Of a stretch of DNA of 64,000 bases, positions 36,657 to 46,835 are shown in pieces. The DNA comes from Dictyobacter arantiisoli (lineage in GTDB: Bacteria; Chloroflexota; Ktedonobacteria; Ktedonobacterales; Ktedonobacteraceae), in the NCBI RefSeq assembly GCF_008326305.1, contig NZ_BIXY01000013.1:1-64000 (forward strand). The letters run 5' to 3'. Every line of letters starts with the position of its first letter. Within the stretch, counting starts at the first letter, position 1. A program made the position numbers and the translations under genes. The notes under the pieces are model-generated. The model saw nothing but the letters and a program-made list of their open reading frames with translations. It had not been told where the DNA came from and did no database searches.

Positions 36657-38015
36657 ATGATGGGGGAAAACGCATCTTTATCTACTAACCAGGACTCTGG
36701 AAGAGAGTCTGTTCCAGAGAAAAGTCAGCAAAGAGAAAGGCTGGCGTCAACTACATCCAGAAACTCTGAGAAGGTGCAGGTACGGACATTTTCTTCATTG
36801 CGTCAGCACAATTTTCGCCTTTTCTGGTCTGGTCAATTGCTCTCGCTGATGGGATCTTCAATACAAAGCATTGGGCAAATCTGGCTGGTACTGAACCTGA
36901 CCCATAGTGGCTGGCAGCTCGGCGTGGTGGGTGCGTTACAAGCTCTGCCTGTGCTACTCTTCACACTTTTTGGAGGCGTCTTTGCCGACCGTTGGTCCAA
37001 ACGACGCATCTTGCTCCTGACGCAATCCGCAGCCATGGTGCAGGCTTTTTTGTTTTGGCTATTGCTCATAACCAGCAGTGTTCAGCTCTGGCATATCTAT
37101 GTGCTGGCGCTTCTCCTGGGATTTACCAATAGTCTGGATAGGCCAACGCGCCAGGCGTTTGTCGTTGAACTGGTTGGACGTACGGATCTGACCAATGCAA
37201 TTGGTCTGAACTCCTCAATCGCAAACCTGGCGCGCATTATGGGTCCTGCACTTGGGGGGCTTATCATAGCTGTTACCGGGATCACCACACTCTTTCTACT
37301 CAACGCGCTTAGCTTTCTACCGGTGCTGGTAAGTTTGGCATTGATCAGGCGGCATGAACTACACGCCCAAACGTTTCAGCATCTCAATATCCGGCAAAAC
37401 GCCTGGCAGAGCCTGCGCGAGGGTATGGCGTATGTATGGAATACGCCTGCTGTCATGCTGGTGATCGTCGTGGTGGGCCTGGGATTGCTCTTTGGCTCGA
37501 ACTTTGGTGTTGTCCTGCCGCTCTTTGCCACTGATTTATTGCATGTAGGATCAGCAGGCTTTGGCTTGCTCTCAGCCGCGCTCGGCATCGGCTCGTTGCT
37601 TTCGGCATTCTGGCTGGCATGGGGCAATCAGCAGCCTACGATGCGTCGCCTGTTGATGAGTATGTTGCTCTTTTGCGTTTTGGAAGTAATCTTTGCAGCC
37701 ACGCGGATCTATCTTTTGTCATTTGTGCTCATCGCAGGTGTTGGCTTCACGGAAACGGCTTTTGCCGAGCTAGCTTTCACCGTGCTTCAAATGGTCGCTC
37801 CAGACCATCTGCGCGGGCGCGTTATAAGCGTGTGTATCGTCTCCTTCGATGGAAGCTTGCCCCTGGGCTATCTGCTGCTTGGCTGGCTCTCAGAACATTA
37901 TGGACCCTCTCTTGCCCTGTTTATTGGTGCCTTGCTCACTTTACTAATAGTTGGTATTGGGTGGATATGGCGCATATCTGCGGAGAAGAATATGGTGGAT
38001 TCAACGCACTTTTAA
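36657..38015 (+). CDS. MFS exporter 2, EntS-like family
   Basis: A 452-residue transporter with about twelve hydrophobic segments and a hydrophilic N-terminal tail of about 45 residues. NFRLFWSGQLLSLMGSSIQS and the loop FADRWSKRRILL are typical of MFS_3 exporters, and DRPTRQAFVVELVG matches the same place in the paralogue at 12225-13544. The substrate is unknown. Two adjacent ATGs exist (36657 and 36660); GGGAG is better spaced for the second. It has its own promoter and lies apart from the tex-peptidase pair. Confidence 0.88.
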   Translation: MMGENASLSTNQDSGRESVPEKSQQRERLASTTSRNSEKVQVRTFSSLRQHNFRLFWSGQLLSLMGSSIQSIGQIWLVLNLTHSGWQLGVVGALQALPVLLFTLFGGVFADRWSKRRILLLTQSAAMVQAFLFWLLLITSSVQLWHIYVLALLLGFTNSLDRPTRQAFVVELVGRTDLTNAIGLNSSIANLARIMGPALGGLIIAVTGITTLFLLNALSFLPVLVSLALIRRHELHAQTFQHLNIRQNAWQSLREGMAYVWNTPAVMLVIVVVGLGLLFGSNFGVVLPLFATDLLHVGSAGFGLLSAALGIGSLLSAFWLAWGNQQPTMRRLLMSMLLFCVLEVIFAATRIYLLSFVLIAGVGFTETAFAELAFTVLQMVAPDHLRGRVISVCIVSFDGSLPLGYLLLGWLSEHYGPSLALFIGALLTLLIVGIGWIWRISAEKNMVDSTHF

Positions 38016-38180
38016 AGAGTCTTAATTTGTATTGTGTGAATTGTTTTGATACACATTGATGCATTTTGCAATGAGAAGAAAGTACCGAGAAACATTCATG
38101 CCTCATTGAAAAGCTGTACACTAGAGCTAGTTTTAAAAAGATGGGTATTAGCCTGATCGTTTTTGCCGCAGTGATAGTGG

Positions 38181-38209
38181 TTTGTACCTTAGCTGTGTGA
38201 TGATATAAC
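38181..38209 (+). promoter_or_regulatory. Predicted promoter of the ftsH-like gene
   Basis: TTTGTA (38181-38186) and TATAAC (38204-38209) are 17 bases apart, and the -10 is preceded by TGA to give the extended form. The predicted leader is about 90 bases. Confidence 0.4.
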
Positions 38210-38304
38210 TTTTTAACACACCACCATGCTGGATGCAGCACGCAAACGACCAGTTGGCTATAGAAAGTCTGCTAGACGGAAATTGTTTCAGGCGAGGTAA
38301 AGAT

Positions 38305-40608
38305 ATGGATGATAAGGCTCGTCGTCGCATCAATGCAATGAACAAGAAGCGGCGCCCTCAACGCACTGTGAGCTCTACTTTACGTATGTGGTGGAAATTT
38401 TTGCAGGATTATCGTAGTGCAGTTTTGACGTGTCTCTTGCTGACCATCGGATGCGCCCTGTTATTTGGGATTGCCGTACGTCTTCCTATCCCCTCTGATG
38501 ATTCTGCTCCGATTAGCGGGATACAGACAGCTGACTATACAACGTTTCTTCATCTGGTGCACGATGGTAATATCGAAGCGGTAGAAATCCAGGGCAACAA
38601 TGTTTATGGATTGGTAAAGTACTCTACGCAAGTAAAAGCAACTGCATCGACATATAAAAATATCCTGATTTCTCATTCGGCTGCCGATGTAGCAAAATGG
38701 CAAAATTTCATCAAGGGAAATGCCACTTTAACATTTAATGCTGATAGCACATCTCCTGACGTGTTTCATTCACTCTATATGCACATGCCCTCGGATGGTC
38801 AGAATGCCCTGGTTGCGCAAATCGATGCCTCACATGTGCCAATAGAAGTTATTTCAACACCAAATTCGTTCAGCGGTCTGCCTGCTCTCCTTCATTATTT
38901 GCCGCTGATAATTGTCGTGCTGATTTTTATCATCTTCTTGCTGTATTTACGCAAGCAGAATCCGATGAATTCTATGGACGACAGCATTACCCAGATGGGA
39001 AAGAGCCGGGCGCGTCGCTTTAAGCGTGTGCAAGAGAGATCAACTTCCCCAACTTCACAGGAGTCTGGGGCTCAAGGTAAGTCTGCTGCTCGAACAGGCA
39101 TTGCCGTCGCCAGACCAGTCTCTGCTCCCATTGCAACTGTACCGCCGGTCACGTTTGCTGATGTGGCGGGTATTGATGAGGTGCGGAATGAGTTAAGCGA
39201 GATTGTCCAATTCTTGCAGAGTCCTGAGAAATTTAATCGCCTGGGTGCCCATATTCCATGTGGTGCCCTGTTAGTTGGCGAGCCAGGTACAGGCAAAACG
39301 TTGCTGGCAAAGGCAGTGGCAGGAGAAGCTAAGGTTCCTTTCTTTAGTATGAGTGCCTCAGAATTTGTGGAGATGTATGTTGGTGTTGGTGCCAGCCGTG
39401 TCCGCGATCTTTTCCAGCAAGCACGCCTTGCGTCTCCTTGTGTCGTTTTTATTGATGAGATTGATGCCGTAGCTCGGAAGCGTTCAATGCGTGCCTCCAA
39501 TAATGACGAACGTGATCAGACGCTTAATCAACTGTTAGTTGAGCTGGATGGGTTTGATGCTCGGCAAGCAGTGGTTGTCTTAGCCGCTACGAACCGGGTT
39601 GATATTCTGGATCAAGCTGTGTTACGCCCCGGTCGTTTTGATCGTCGCATTACCATATCAGCACCGGATCGTGCTGGTCGTGAGGCTATCCTGCGTGTGC
39701 ATGCGAAAGAGACGCCTTTAGCCACAGATGTATCGCTTGATCGTTTGGCGCGCCTGACGACTGGCATGACCGGAGCTGACCTGGCAAATCTTGTTAATGA
39801 GGCGGCGTTGACGGCCGCTCGCCGCAATCTAGAGTGTCTTGATCATGAATGTTTTGAGGATGCTCTGGCTCGTGTTCAATTGGGGGCGTTACGTCCATTA
39901 CTTATGAGCGAGGCTGATCGGCGCGTGATTGCTTTCCACGAGGGGGGGCATGCACTTGTTGCATATCACCTGCCCGAAGCTGATACGGTTAATCGGGTGA
40001 CGATCTTGCCACGCGGTCAAAGTCTGGGGGTTACCCAGTTTACCGCCGAGGTTGATCGCTATAATTATAACCGTGAAGCATTGGTAGCACGTATCGCGGT
40101 GGGGCTGGGTGGTCGCATGGCGGAAGAACTTACTTTTGGCGCGAAGCGTATCACGACTGGCGCGGAAAACGATTTTCAAGTTGTGACAGGGCTGGCCCAC
40201 AAAATGGTGACGCGTTGGGGCATGAGTGAGCGAATTGGAACACTCTATGTCGACTATCGTCCTGAAGAATCCTATGCTCTCAACTTGCGGTGTCTGGACC
40301 CTGCTGAATTACCAATTCAGACACAGAGTCTTATCGCTGATGCGCAAGGTAATCTGAGATTTGATGGATCACAGACCGTACCGACTCGTCATTACGTTAC
40401 GCGCCCCTCAGCAACGCGGTCATCCGGTGGTGCAACAATGAGCGCATTGGTGGATAAGGAAGTGCAGCATATTATTGCCGAAGGCAGTGCAGTGGCACGT
40501 GAGATCCTTACCCGGCATAAAGATCAGCTTACATTGCTTGCCGATGCCTTGCTCGAACATGAGCAACTGGATCGCAGTCAATTCGAAGCACTCTTATCAC
40601 AAGCTTGA
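38305..40608 (+). CDS. ftsH: FtsH-like membrane AAA+ metalloprotease
   Basis: A 767-residue membrane protease. Two transmembrane helices (about 39-61 and 193-216) enclose an extracytoplasmic domain. The AAA module has Walker A GEPGTGKT (325-332), Walker B VFIDEID and the second region of homology ([20 protein letters not shown]). The zinc site is HEGGH (545-549) instead of the usual HEAGH, still HExxH, with a third ligand in AENDF (Asp623). After GMSERIGTL there is an insert of about 50-70 residues compared with typical FtsH. The ATG at 38305 has GAGG seven bases upstream; an ATG at 38233 is also in frame but lacks this. It may be a paralogue rather than the only FtsH. Confidence 0.9.
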   Translation: MDDKARRRINAMNKKRRPQRTVSSTLRMWWKFLQDYRSAVLTCLLLTIGCALLFGIAVRLPIPSDDSAPISGIQTADYTTFLHLVHDGNIEAVEIQGNNVYGLVKYSTQVKATASTYKNILISHSAADVAKWQNFIKGNATLTFNADSTSPDVFHSLYMHMPSDGQNALVAQIDASHVPIEVISTPNSFSGLPALLHYLPLIIVVLIFIIFLLYLRKQNPMNSMDDSITQMGKSRARRFKRVQERSTSPTSQESGAQGKSAARTGIAVARPVSAPIATVPPVTFADVAGIDEVRNELSEIVQFLQSPEKFNRLGAHIPCGALLVGEPGTGKTLLAKAVAGEAKVPFFSMSASEFVEMYVGVGASRVRDLFQQARLASPCVVFIDEIDAVARKRSMRASNNDERDQTLNQLLVELDGFDARQAVVVLAATNRVDILDQAVLRPGRFDRRITISAPDRAGREAILRVHAKETPLATDVSLDRLARLTTGMTGADLANLVNEAALTAARRNLECLDHECFEDALARVQLGALRPLLMSEADRRVIAFHEGGHALVAYHLPEADTVNRVTILPRGQSLGVTQFTAEVDRYNYNREALVARIAVGLGGRMAEELTFGAKRITTGAENDFQVVTGLAHKMVTRWGMSERIGTLYVDYRPEESYALNLRCLDPAELPIQTQSLIADAQGNLRFDGSQTVPTRHYVTRPSATRSSGGATMSALVDKEVQHIIAEGSAVAREILTRHKDQLTLLADALLEHEQLDRSQFEALLSQA

Positions 40609-40636
40609 TAGATTGATAGATTGATAGATTGATAGA
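40605..40636 (+). repeat. TTGATAGA tandem repeat at the ftsH stop
   Basis: Four exact copies of the 8-bp unit TTGATAGA in a row. The ftsH stop codon TGA lies inside the first copy. Copy-number change would leave the protein unaltered. Confidence 0.9.
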
Positions 40637-40697
40637 GGAGTCCTCCAGAAAATAGTGTGCATCCTTGCATTGAAAATGTGGTTATCCTGCACGTACA

Positions 40698-41468
40698 TTA
40701 CTGGAGGACATTTTCTTTCTGTTCCTCTTCCTCCTCATATTCCTCCTCAGAAGGATCGGGAGTTTGATCTTTGCGCCCACGGACATATTCGATTAAAGGA
40801 CCTCCCAGGGCTGTAATTGCCAGTTGCGCATAGGTTACTAGCTCGCGGCGGCTGTTGCGTTGATAAAACGCTTCTACTGCGTCGATCCATTGTTGTGCGA
40901 CTTGAGGATCATAGTCATACAGAGCGCGCAATTGCCATTTACCGCTGCCTGTCCAACGGCGCTGGGCAGCGAGCAGTGCATCGGTTGCTCCGGTTGCCAG
41001 ATAACTTGCAAAGACGAAGCTTTCCTCGCGACTGCGTGAAGATGAGAAGTCATCGGCCAGATTCGTTAAATCGTGCCGCCAGCGATCCATTGCATCCTGC
41101 TGGAGAGGATCTGGACCGTATTCAAAGACCTGGTTGGCCTCATGCTGGATTTGCTGGGCCAGTCCGTCTGTGTCTTTGAGGATAAGTCCCTTTGCACACA
41201 TATGTGTTATCACTGGCCGATGGTTTTTCATATCCGATTTGAAAAACTTACGGCATGTTTCATGCGAGTTAAATATGACGTCGATAGTTCGTCCAAACGC
41301 TTGCAACGTTTCCTCATAAGGATAGAGCGCTTTTTCATCAATTACGACGATGTCTAGATCGGACGTAGTGGTTTCCTCATTACGAGAGGAACTGCCAGCC
41401 AGGATCGCCGCATCACAATTAGGAAAGTTCTGATCAAGAAATGCTCGTGCAGTCTCCACACTATTCAT
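40698..41468 (-). CDS. Nucleotidyltransferase-domain protein
   Basis: A 256-residue protein of the DNA polymerase beta-like nucleotidyltransferase fold. GSSSRNEETTTSDLDIVVI gives the GS...DxD active-site signature, and a third acidic residue is in GRTIDVIF. A helical C-terminal half (about 115-230) resembles the kanamycin nucleotidyltransferase arrangement, which is compatible with adenylylation of a small molecule or protein. The end is very acidic (EEEYEEEEEQKE). The ATG at 41468 has AAGGAG about six bases upstream. There is no neighbour antitoxin gene, so toxin-antitoxin is not indicated. Its substrate is unknown. Confidence 0.82.
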   Translation of the reverse strand: MNSVETARAFLDQNFPNCDAAILAGSSSRNEETTTSDLDIVVIDEKALYPYEETLQAFGRTIDVIFNSHETCRKFFKSDMKNHRPVITHMCAKGLILKDTDGLAQQIQHEANQVFEYGPDPLQQDAMDRWRHDLTNLADDFSSSRSREESFVFASYLATGATDALLAAQRRWTGSGKWQLRALYDYDPQVAQQWIDAVEAFYQRNSRRELVTYAQLAITALGGPLIEYVRGRKDQTPDPSEEEYEEEEEQKENVLQ

Positions 41469-42008
41469 CAGTATCTCCTTGTGCAATCATGATAACTATC
41501 AGTAGTATTATGTATCGGAAGAATTGCATAGAAGTTTATGGATAAAGAATTGCCTTGACCAAAATAGCGAGAAAGGTATCATTCTTCTTTCTATAAGAGG
41601 TGCAGAGAAGAACGTTAGCTTTCAATTATACCTTTAGATTCTTCTACCTGACTGGCGTCGTTTGGTTGTTGCGGAAAAAAGAGCGAGGGAAGAGAGGCGC
41701 ATGATCATACGTACGTATTTGTCCGTATGCTCTGAACATAGGCGCTGCCTGATCTGCATTATTCCATTCACTGCATAGAGAGATAGAACAGGTGTCAGGG
41801 GATGATACTGGGATCCAGGTATGAAAAAGGAGTGGAATATAAACTGCTTGAATGCTAGAGGCATGGGGCCGAAATTCTGTAAAACGACCCCTATTCATCT
41901 CTGGGTGTTGCCAGTTGATGGTCACAGTCATCAACTGTAAGGCTGCTACTCTAGCTATGCATACTCACTGAGTAGTTTAAGACACAAGCCATGAGAGATA
42001 AAAACGGA
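41469..42008. other. Gap between nucleotidyltransferase and PP2C genes
   Basis: A minus-strand open frame of 96 codons lies at 41644-41931 but lacks a ribosome binding site and a recognisable family. No RNA gene or repeat was identified. Confidence 0.35.
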
Positions 42009-43007
42009 CTAAAAACGACAGGTCATCACAATAGCGCTCATATCATCGGGCTTAGAGCGTATTGTCTGGCTGCGGTCTTCATGTGAGCGTTCACGAGCGC
42101 TCTCAACCAGAACGCGGGCAGCAGATGATCGTGGATTAGTACGAATTACGTGTTCAATCTCTTCGTCAGTCAAATTATCATGAATGCCATCGGTACATAA
42201 AAGGATGCGGTCACCTGGATAAACGCTGATTTTATTGGTATGTATCGTTGGTGGAATAGGGCCACCCAATGCCTGGGTGATACCGCCGCGCAGGCGAAAG
42301 TAGTTGTATTCGACATCAGAAAGCTGGTCTGCCCGCATTGCCTGGTCAATACGAAAAGCATGATACTCATTGACAATCTGATTTTCAATCAGCTTGCTGA
42401 GTAGTCCATCATCATGAGTCAGACGTTGAATGCGCTCTTCTCCCCGTAAGAGGTAGATACGGCTATCTCCGACATGAGCATAGACCATCGTATAGTCATG
42501 GATGTCGGGTTGGCGACAGAAGGCTGCCAGAGCTACTGTGGTTGCCAGATCATCGGTATGTGCTCGAGTGGCACCATTGGTTCGTACCTGTTCATCAGCT
42601 TCCAGAATCAAATCTTCCAATACTTTGCAGAGGTCATGTTGGTTACAGTCTTCTAGAAAGGTATAAATTTTTCTTCTATTGCGCTCTTTGGTAAGGATAC
42701 GTTTCCAGGCACGGCGAGTAGAATGAGAAGCCGTTTGTGATGCAATTTCTGCCGCAGCACTTCCACCAACACCATCGAAGACAGCAAAAAGGCCGCCGAG
42801 TTCATCAATAATGATGTTATCTTCATTCCGGGTAGGGTGCCGCTCGTTAGCGATACTGCGACCTGAAGTAGTGAAAGGTGACCGCTGATGAAGATGATAA
42901 AGTTTTGTCCGTTTCTTATGTTGTGTATTATGTGGCATCTTCGTCGATTGCTGCCTTTCGAATAAATTGACTAGAGATTTTGCACTGTTTGTCGCTTGAT
43001 AATTCAT
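42009..43007 (-). CDS. PP2C-family Ser/Thr phosphatase
   Basis: A 332-residue metal-dependent phosphatase. Family motifs in order are RNEDN (about 60-64), VFDGVGG with metal-binding Asp (about 76), HVGDSRIY (about 175), GGITQALGG (about 243) and LCTDGIHDNLTD with further metal-binding Asp (about 272). No membrane helix is present. It likely reverses the phosphorylation made by the three Ser/Thr kinases in the window; this is inference. The ATG at 43007 has no good ribosome binding site; an ATG at 42938 (MPHNTQHKK) is possible and still keeps the whole domain. Confidence 0.88.
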   Translation of the reverse strand: MNYQATNSAKSLVNLFERQQSTKMPHNTQHKKRTKLYHLHQRSPFTTSGRSIANERHPTRNEDNIIIDELGGLFAVFDGVGGSAAAEIASQTASHSTRRAWKRILTKERNRRKIYTFLEDCNQHDLCKVLEDLILEADEQVRTNGATRAHTDDLATTVALAAFCRQPDIHDYTMVYAHVGDSRIYLLRGEERIQRLTHDDGLLSKLIENQIVNEYHAFRIDQAMRADQLSDVEYNYFRLRGGITQALGGPIPPTIHTNKISVYPGDRILLCTDGIHDNLTDEEIEHVIRTNPRSSAARVLVESARERSHEDRSQTIRSKPDDMSAIVMTCRF

Positions 43008-43246
43008 GTGTATACCATTTACATTAGAACAGACCGCAAGGTCCAGAAATACCTTTAACGTTGCTTAGCGGTTTATACTTATGTTAACTCGCCCCAATCC
43101 AATGTTCTCTGTCATATACATTATTGATGCGATGGATTGCCGTTGCTTGTGAACTCCATCGTCCTGGTCGCATAAACTATTGAGTGCAAGTATAGCAGAT
43201 CGAAGGATGAAAAGAAAAGGGTCAGGCAATCCTGCGCATCATTGTT

Positions 43247-43963
43247 TCAATAAAGTAGTTTACATATTCTTAAGAAATTTTCGAATACTAATTTGGTATG
43301 GTATTGGTATTGTGGAAAGTCAGTTTCGCGCTGATGCTCAACCACTATGTAACCAGGTAGCCCGATTGCATTTATGATACTCTCTTTCAAAGACGGATGA
43401 TACAGCCAGGTATTAAGCGCATCGTGATCAAGTTCGATATGATATTGCAGGCCATATGCATATTTACCATAGCGGAAAGCCTGATTCTGAGTATTGTTGT
43501 TGGATGCAAGCAGAACGGCTCCTGCGGGTAAATCAAAGGTATCTTCGTGCCAATGAAAGACTTTTTGATATTGTGGCAAGCCTGCGAATAAAGGATCATC
43601 TTGCCCCTGCAGCGTTAATGGAATATCAAAAAAGCCAATCTCAGTCATTGTATGAGGATGAACCAGACCCCCCATGGCATCAGCGAGTAATTGGCTGCCC
43701 AGGCAGACGCCTAGATAGGGAATTTCCTCCGCTACAATCTGTTGCAGCCAGGCCTCTTCTGGTAAGAGATAGGGGTAGTCACGTTTGGCATAGATGTGTT
43801 GTGAACCACCCAGAGCCACGATCCCCGCATATTGTGTTGGATCTGGTAATTTATCTGTTTCTATATTGATGATATCATGCGCGATACCATGTTCATCTAA
43901 CAAGTTTCCCAGGTAGCCATACGGGTTCAGCCATTCATGCTGTAAGATTAAGATCCTTCCCAC
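43247..43963 (-). CDS. Class I glutamine amidotransferase-like protein
   Basis: A 238-residue stand-alone amidotransferase domain, of the type annotated as GMP synthase-like. The nucleophile elbow is GVCLGSQ (Cys near 92) and the other triad members are in LQYHIELD (His and Glu near 176-178). Such proteins release ammonia from glutamine or hydrolyse gamma-glutamyl compounds; no synthetase partner is adjacent. The start is GTG, with AAGGA about eleven bases upstream. The upstream region holds CTATAAATTTTATAG, a 15-bp A/T-rich palindrome at 44014-44028 that may be an operator. Confidence 0.85.
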   Translation of the reverse strand: MGRILILQHEWLNPYGYLGNLLDEHGIAHDIINIETDKLPDPTQYAGIVALGGSQHIYAKRDYPYLLPEEAWLQQIVAEEIPYLGVCLGSQLLADAMGGLVHPHTMTEIGFFDIPLTLQGQDDPLFAGLPQYQKVFHWHEDTFDLPAGAVLLASNNNTQNQAFRYGKYAYGLQYHIELDHDALNTWLYHPSLKESIINAIGLPGYIVVEHQRETDFPQYQYHTKLVFENFLRICKLLY

Positions 43964-44181
43964 GTACGAGTGGTTCCTTTCTCTCTACACGATAATCAAT
44001 TATTATCTCAACACTATAAATTTTATAGGTAAAATAGATGGTAACGCAAGGCTTGTTTTCTGCCTCGATTAAAGTTAGGAACAAAGCCAGTTGAACCAAC
44101 CATTTATATACATTACAACATTATCTTGATAGCTCCTGTTCCATCAGGCCTGTATAGACAATAATCAGTAGGAAATTTAGC

Positions 44182-46386
44182 CTAGTGTGGAATACGCCCT
44201 TGTATCGTCATCTCGACCTCCCAGACTTGACCGCCCTCCAGCAGGAGGGGCCAGAGGAAGGTGAAATTACTTCCCTGATGGGTACGTTCAAAGCCTGCTT
44301 CTGAGCCGGTTACGGTGTCAATAGAGAAGTGCCAGAGTGTAGCAGGAACGCTGAGCACGAAGCCAATATCCTGTTGTAGCCAACTATTGCCGACGTGGAT
44401 AGCTTGTGCCTCATGATGTTCTCCCGTGCTATCAAAATATTGTGATTCCTCTTCTTGTCCTTCAATAGTCATGTAAGCCTGAGGATTGTTTCCACCTCCG
44501 AGCAAATTGAGATTCCATTCGGTTGCGAAGTTGGTTTGTAACCGTGCCTGCCCCTGGTTTTCAATTCGGTAGCGAACGATCAGTTTTTCCTCTCCCAACG
44601 GTATCTGGATAGTCTTGCTCAGATGTACCATTAGAGGATTTAGCGCCCCTGGACGTTTTACTTCGCCTATACGATCAAATAGGACAGTTATATCGCTGGC
44701 TCCTTGCGTGACGTGGGCGGCATAAGGTTGATTGGCAAACGTTCCCTGTTCCTCATAGCGCATCTGAGCATAGCTCTCAAGTGGTAGACCCGAGGGAAGG
44801 AAATGATCGATGAGACTGCTGCGGCGATAGGGATCGATGACCAGATACTGGTCAAGATCGCTTTCTTTGGTACGTATGGTGCTATGTGGATTGTCTGGTT
44901 GGTCAGTATCACTCTGGGGGATGGGCGCATTCGTGATCGCGGTGCGTCGTCGTTCCTGTTCATAGATACGCAACGTCTGATGATAGCTTTCTTGCCGGCG
45001 CGTCATTACACAGAGTAAGTTGTGGGCGCTACGCCGTAAATCCCATTCAAAGAGGCTCCCTCCATGCTCAGGATCGAAATAGAGGTTTTGTTGATCGCTC
45101 TCAATAAGTAGCTGTTGACGAGTATTGCGCTCAAAATCGGTCAGAGTATAGTGTTGCCAGGATCGGTTACCGTGTGTTAGCATTGCAGCGGCATTCTCTG
45201 CCTTGATCAGATGATGATAAATAGCTGAGCGCACATGTGCCATGTAAATGCCACCAAAGAGGCCATGCCAGTATGTATCGTTGGCCTGCGCTTTTAAAAG
45301 ATGTGTGAGACCGGCTTCATCGTTTGCGCCTGCAGCATAGACGAGGTCGTGGACATGAAGCATCTTTTTATGTTGATTGTTGATTTCAGCGTATCGTACC
45401 AGGAAACTGCGCCAGAAGCCGCCACGCATGAATTGAAGAATATCGGGGCGGTGCTCTTTTTCTAGTTGGTGTAAGAGTTGTCCAAACTGATAGGATTTCT
45501 TTGGTGGGAGCGCCCACTCGGTCATCTCAATATAGGATGCAGTTGGCAGATAGGCACGTCCGAGGGCGGCATGCTGATTGGCATAGGTCCCTAATGCTAT
45601 GGTATGGAGCCAGTCGCTATTCTCTTCCAGAGCCGTGAAAAACTGTTCTACCCAGCCGGAACGTTCCTTGGTACCCCAGCAATACGTTTGCGTATCAGGC
45701 CAGGCACCAAATTTCTCTCCATCGTCGCCCATCACCACAATACGTTGACCATCCAGCGTCGCTAGCTTGTGCAGAGTTTTGATGGTCTCCTCGGGCGGAC
45801 GCCAGGGAATTGTATAGCGCAATGCCTGGCTGGTTGCGTACACTTTCACAATCCCTGTCTGGTCTTCTGTGGCATAATAGCCATAGAGGTCGTGATCCTC
45901 AAGTCCAACATTTTTGAAGTGGATATCATCGAGAATGGTCCATTGTATGTCTGCCGCACTGAGTGCGCGTGGTAAACTCGGCTCCCAGACGCGCTCAGCC
46001 AACCACATACCAGTTGGCTTTTGTCCGAAATGACTCTCGATACGTTCAGATAAGCGTTGGATTTGTGCGAGCTTATCCCCATCGGGAATTGCTGGCAGAA
46101 TTGGTTCGTAGTAGCCTCCACCCACCATTTCAATCTGTTGGCACGCTACCAGTCGGGCGACCCGCTGTAGAAATTCTGGCTGAGATTCTTCCAACCAATC
46201 AATTAATGAGCCCGTATAATGGAGTGAAAGGTGTACACCGGGATGTCGTTCTAGCGCTTCAATCAAAGGGAGATATGAGGATTCGTAAACCTGCTGAAAT
46301 ACCCAGGGAAAATTTCCAACTGGTTGATGATTGTGCAGCAGTAATCCGAGATGGATGCTACGTTGGGTATGCGGCTTTGTTGTCAT
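44182..46386 (-). CDS. GH57 glycoside hydrolase, 4-alpha-glucanotransferase type
   Basis: A 734-residue glucan enzyme acting on alpha-1,4-glucans. GH57 motifs are HNHQP (18-22), the GGGYYEP block (about 89-95), WLAERVWEP with nucleophile Glu131 and GDDGEKFGAWP with the acid Asp at 221-222, then TASYIEMTEW. The C-terminal half (about 400-734) is the beta-rich DUF1925/1926-like region of Thermococcus-type glucanotransferases. No signal peptide is present, so it likely remodels internal glycogen or maltodextrins. The ATG at 46386 has GGAAG a few bases upstream. No glycogen gene cluster is next to it. Confidence 0.9.
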   Translation of the reverse strand: MTTKPHTQRSIHLGLLLHNHQPVGNFPWVFQQVYESSYLPLIEALERHPGVHLSLHYTGSLIDWLEESQPEFLQRVARLVACQQIEMVGGGYYEPILPAIPDGDKLAQIQRLSERIESHFGQKPTGMWLAERVWEPSLPRALSAADIQWTILDDIHFKNVGLEDHDLYGYYATEDQTGIVKVYATSQALRYTIPWRPPEETIKTLHKLATLDGQRIVVMGDDGEKFGAWPDTQTYCWGTKERSGWVEQFFTALEENSDWLHTIALGTYANQHAALGRAYLPTASYIEMTEWALPPKKSYQFGQLLHQLEKEHRPDILQFMRGGFWRSFLVRYAEINNQHKKMLHVHDLVYAAGANDEAGLTHLLKAQANDTYWHGLFGGIYMAHVRSAIYHHLIKAENAAAMLTHGNRSWQHYTLTDFERNTRQQLLIESDQQNLYFDPEHGGSLFEWDLRRSAHNLLCVMTRRQESYHQTLRIYEQERRRTAITNAPIPQSDTDQPDNPHSTIRTKESDLDQYLVIDPYRRSSLIDHFLPSGLPLESYAQMRYEEQGTFANQPYAAHVTQGASDITVLFDRIGEVKRPGALNPLMVHLSKTIQIPLGEEKLIVRYRIENQGQARLQTNFATEWNLNLLGGGNNPQAYMTIEGQEEESQYFDSTGEHHEAQAIHVGNSWLQQDIGFVLSVPATLWHFSIDTVTGSEAGFERTHQGSNFTFLWPLLLEGGQVWEVEMTIQGRIPH

Positions 46387-46835
46387 ACTCTTCCAACCTT
46401 TATTATTTCAGCCTCAACCATTCAAAGTTTTTTCGTGTACGTGACACGTTATTTTCCAGCGTATAGGCTAGAATCTCTTTATCAAAGGTTTACCGTTCAG
46501 GCTTCTCTGATAAATATACCATACACGCTGCTATAAAATGAAATCTATTATGGCAATAGAAGACATTATGAGCTATCGTTTGCGACTGAATAAAAGTCTT
46601 CAGGTACATAAATGAATGGTGTATATGCTCTGTGTGCAGGTTTGGATGGTTGCGGAGGCTACCTTCTTGAGCTAATAATTGCTATACTTTTGCAGGTGGG
46701 AGCATGCGTTGGTCGCAAGGTTGATTTTTAGTATGAATAAGCATCTTCTGGTACCTGTGTTGTGCGATAATAATAGAAAAAAAGTATCAAAAAAACGTCG
46801 ATGGATGCATCGAATAGAGTTGCCAGGGTAGAATA
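46387..46835 (+). other. Divergent gap between GH57 and the response regulator
   Basis: No gene was found. The extended -10 site TGCTATACT at 46680-46688 is annotated separately. No terminator or repeat was seen. Confidence 0.4.
46680..46688 (+). promoter_or_regulatory. Extended -10 promoter of the two-component operon
   Basis: TGCTATACT fits TGnTATAAT with one mismatch and equals the site before MFS exporter 2. It implies a leader of about 140 bases before the response regulator. Confidence 0.45.

Noticed and set aside
40605-40636. TTGATAGA direct repeats as a CRISPR-like array
   Set aside because: The units are 8 bp and contiguous, with no spacers and no cas genes; a simple tandem repeat.
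40640-40709. Inverted repeat GTCCTCCAG/CTGGAGGAC as terminator of ftsH
   Set aside because: The right arm is inside the coding end of the nucleotidyltransferase gene and the loop is about 52 bases, so a terminator role is doubtful.
40698-41468. Nucleotidyltransferase as half of a MNT/HEPN toxin-antitoxin pair
   Set aside because: The protein is longer than minimal MNT antitoxins and there is no adjacent HEPN gene.
41644-41931. Minus-strand open frame of 96 codons in a gap
   Set aside because: No ribosome binding site, no recognisable family, and residue composition unlike the neighbouring genes. It could be real but cannot be supported.
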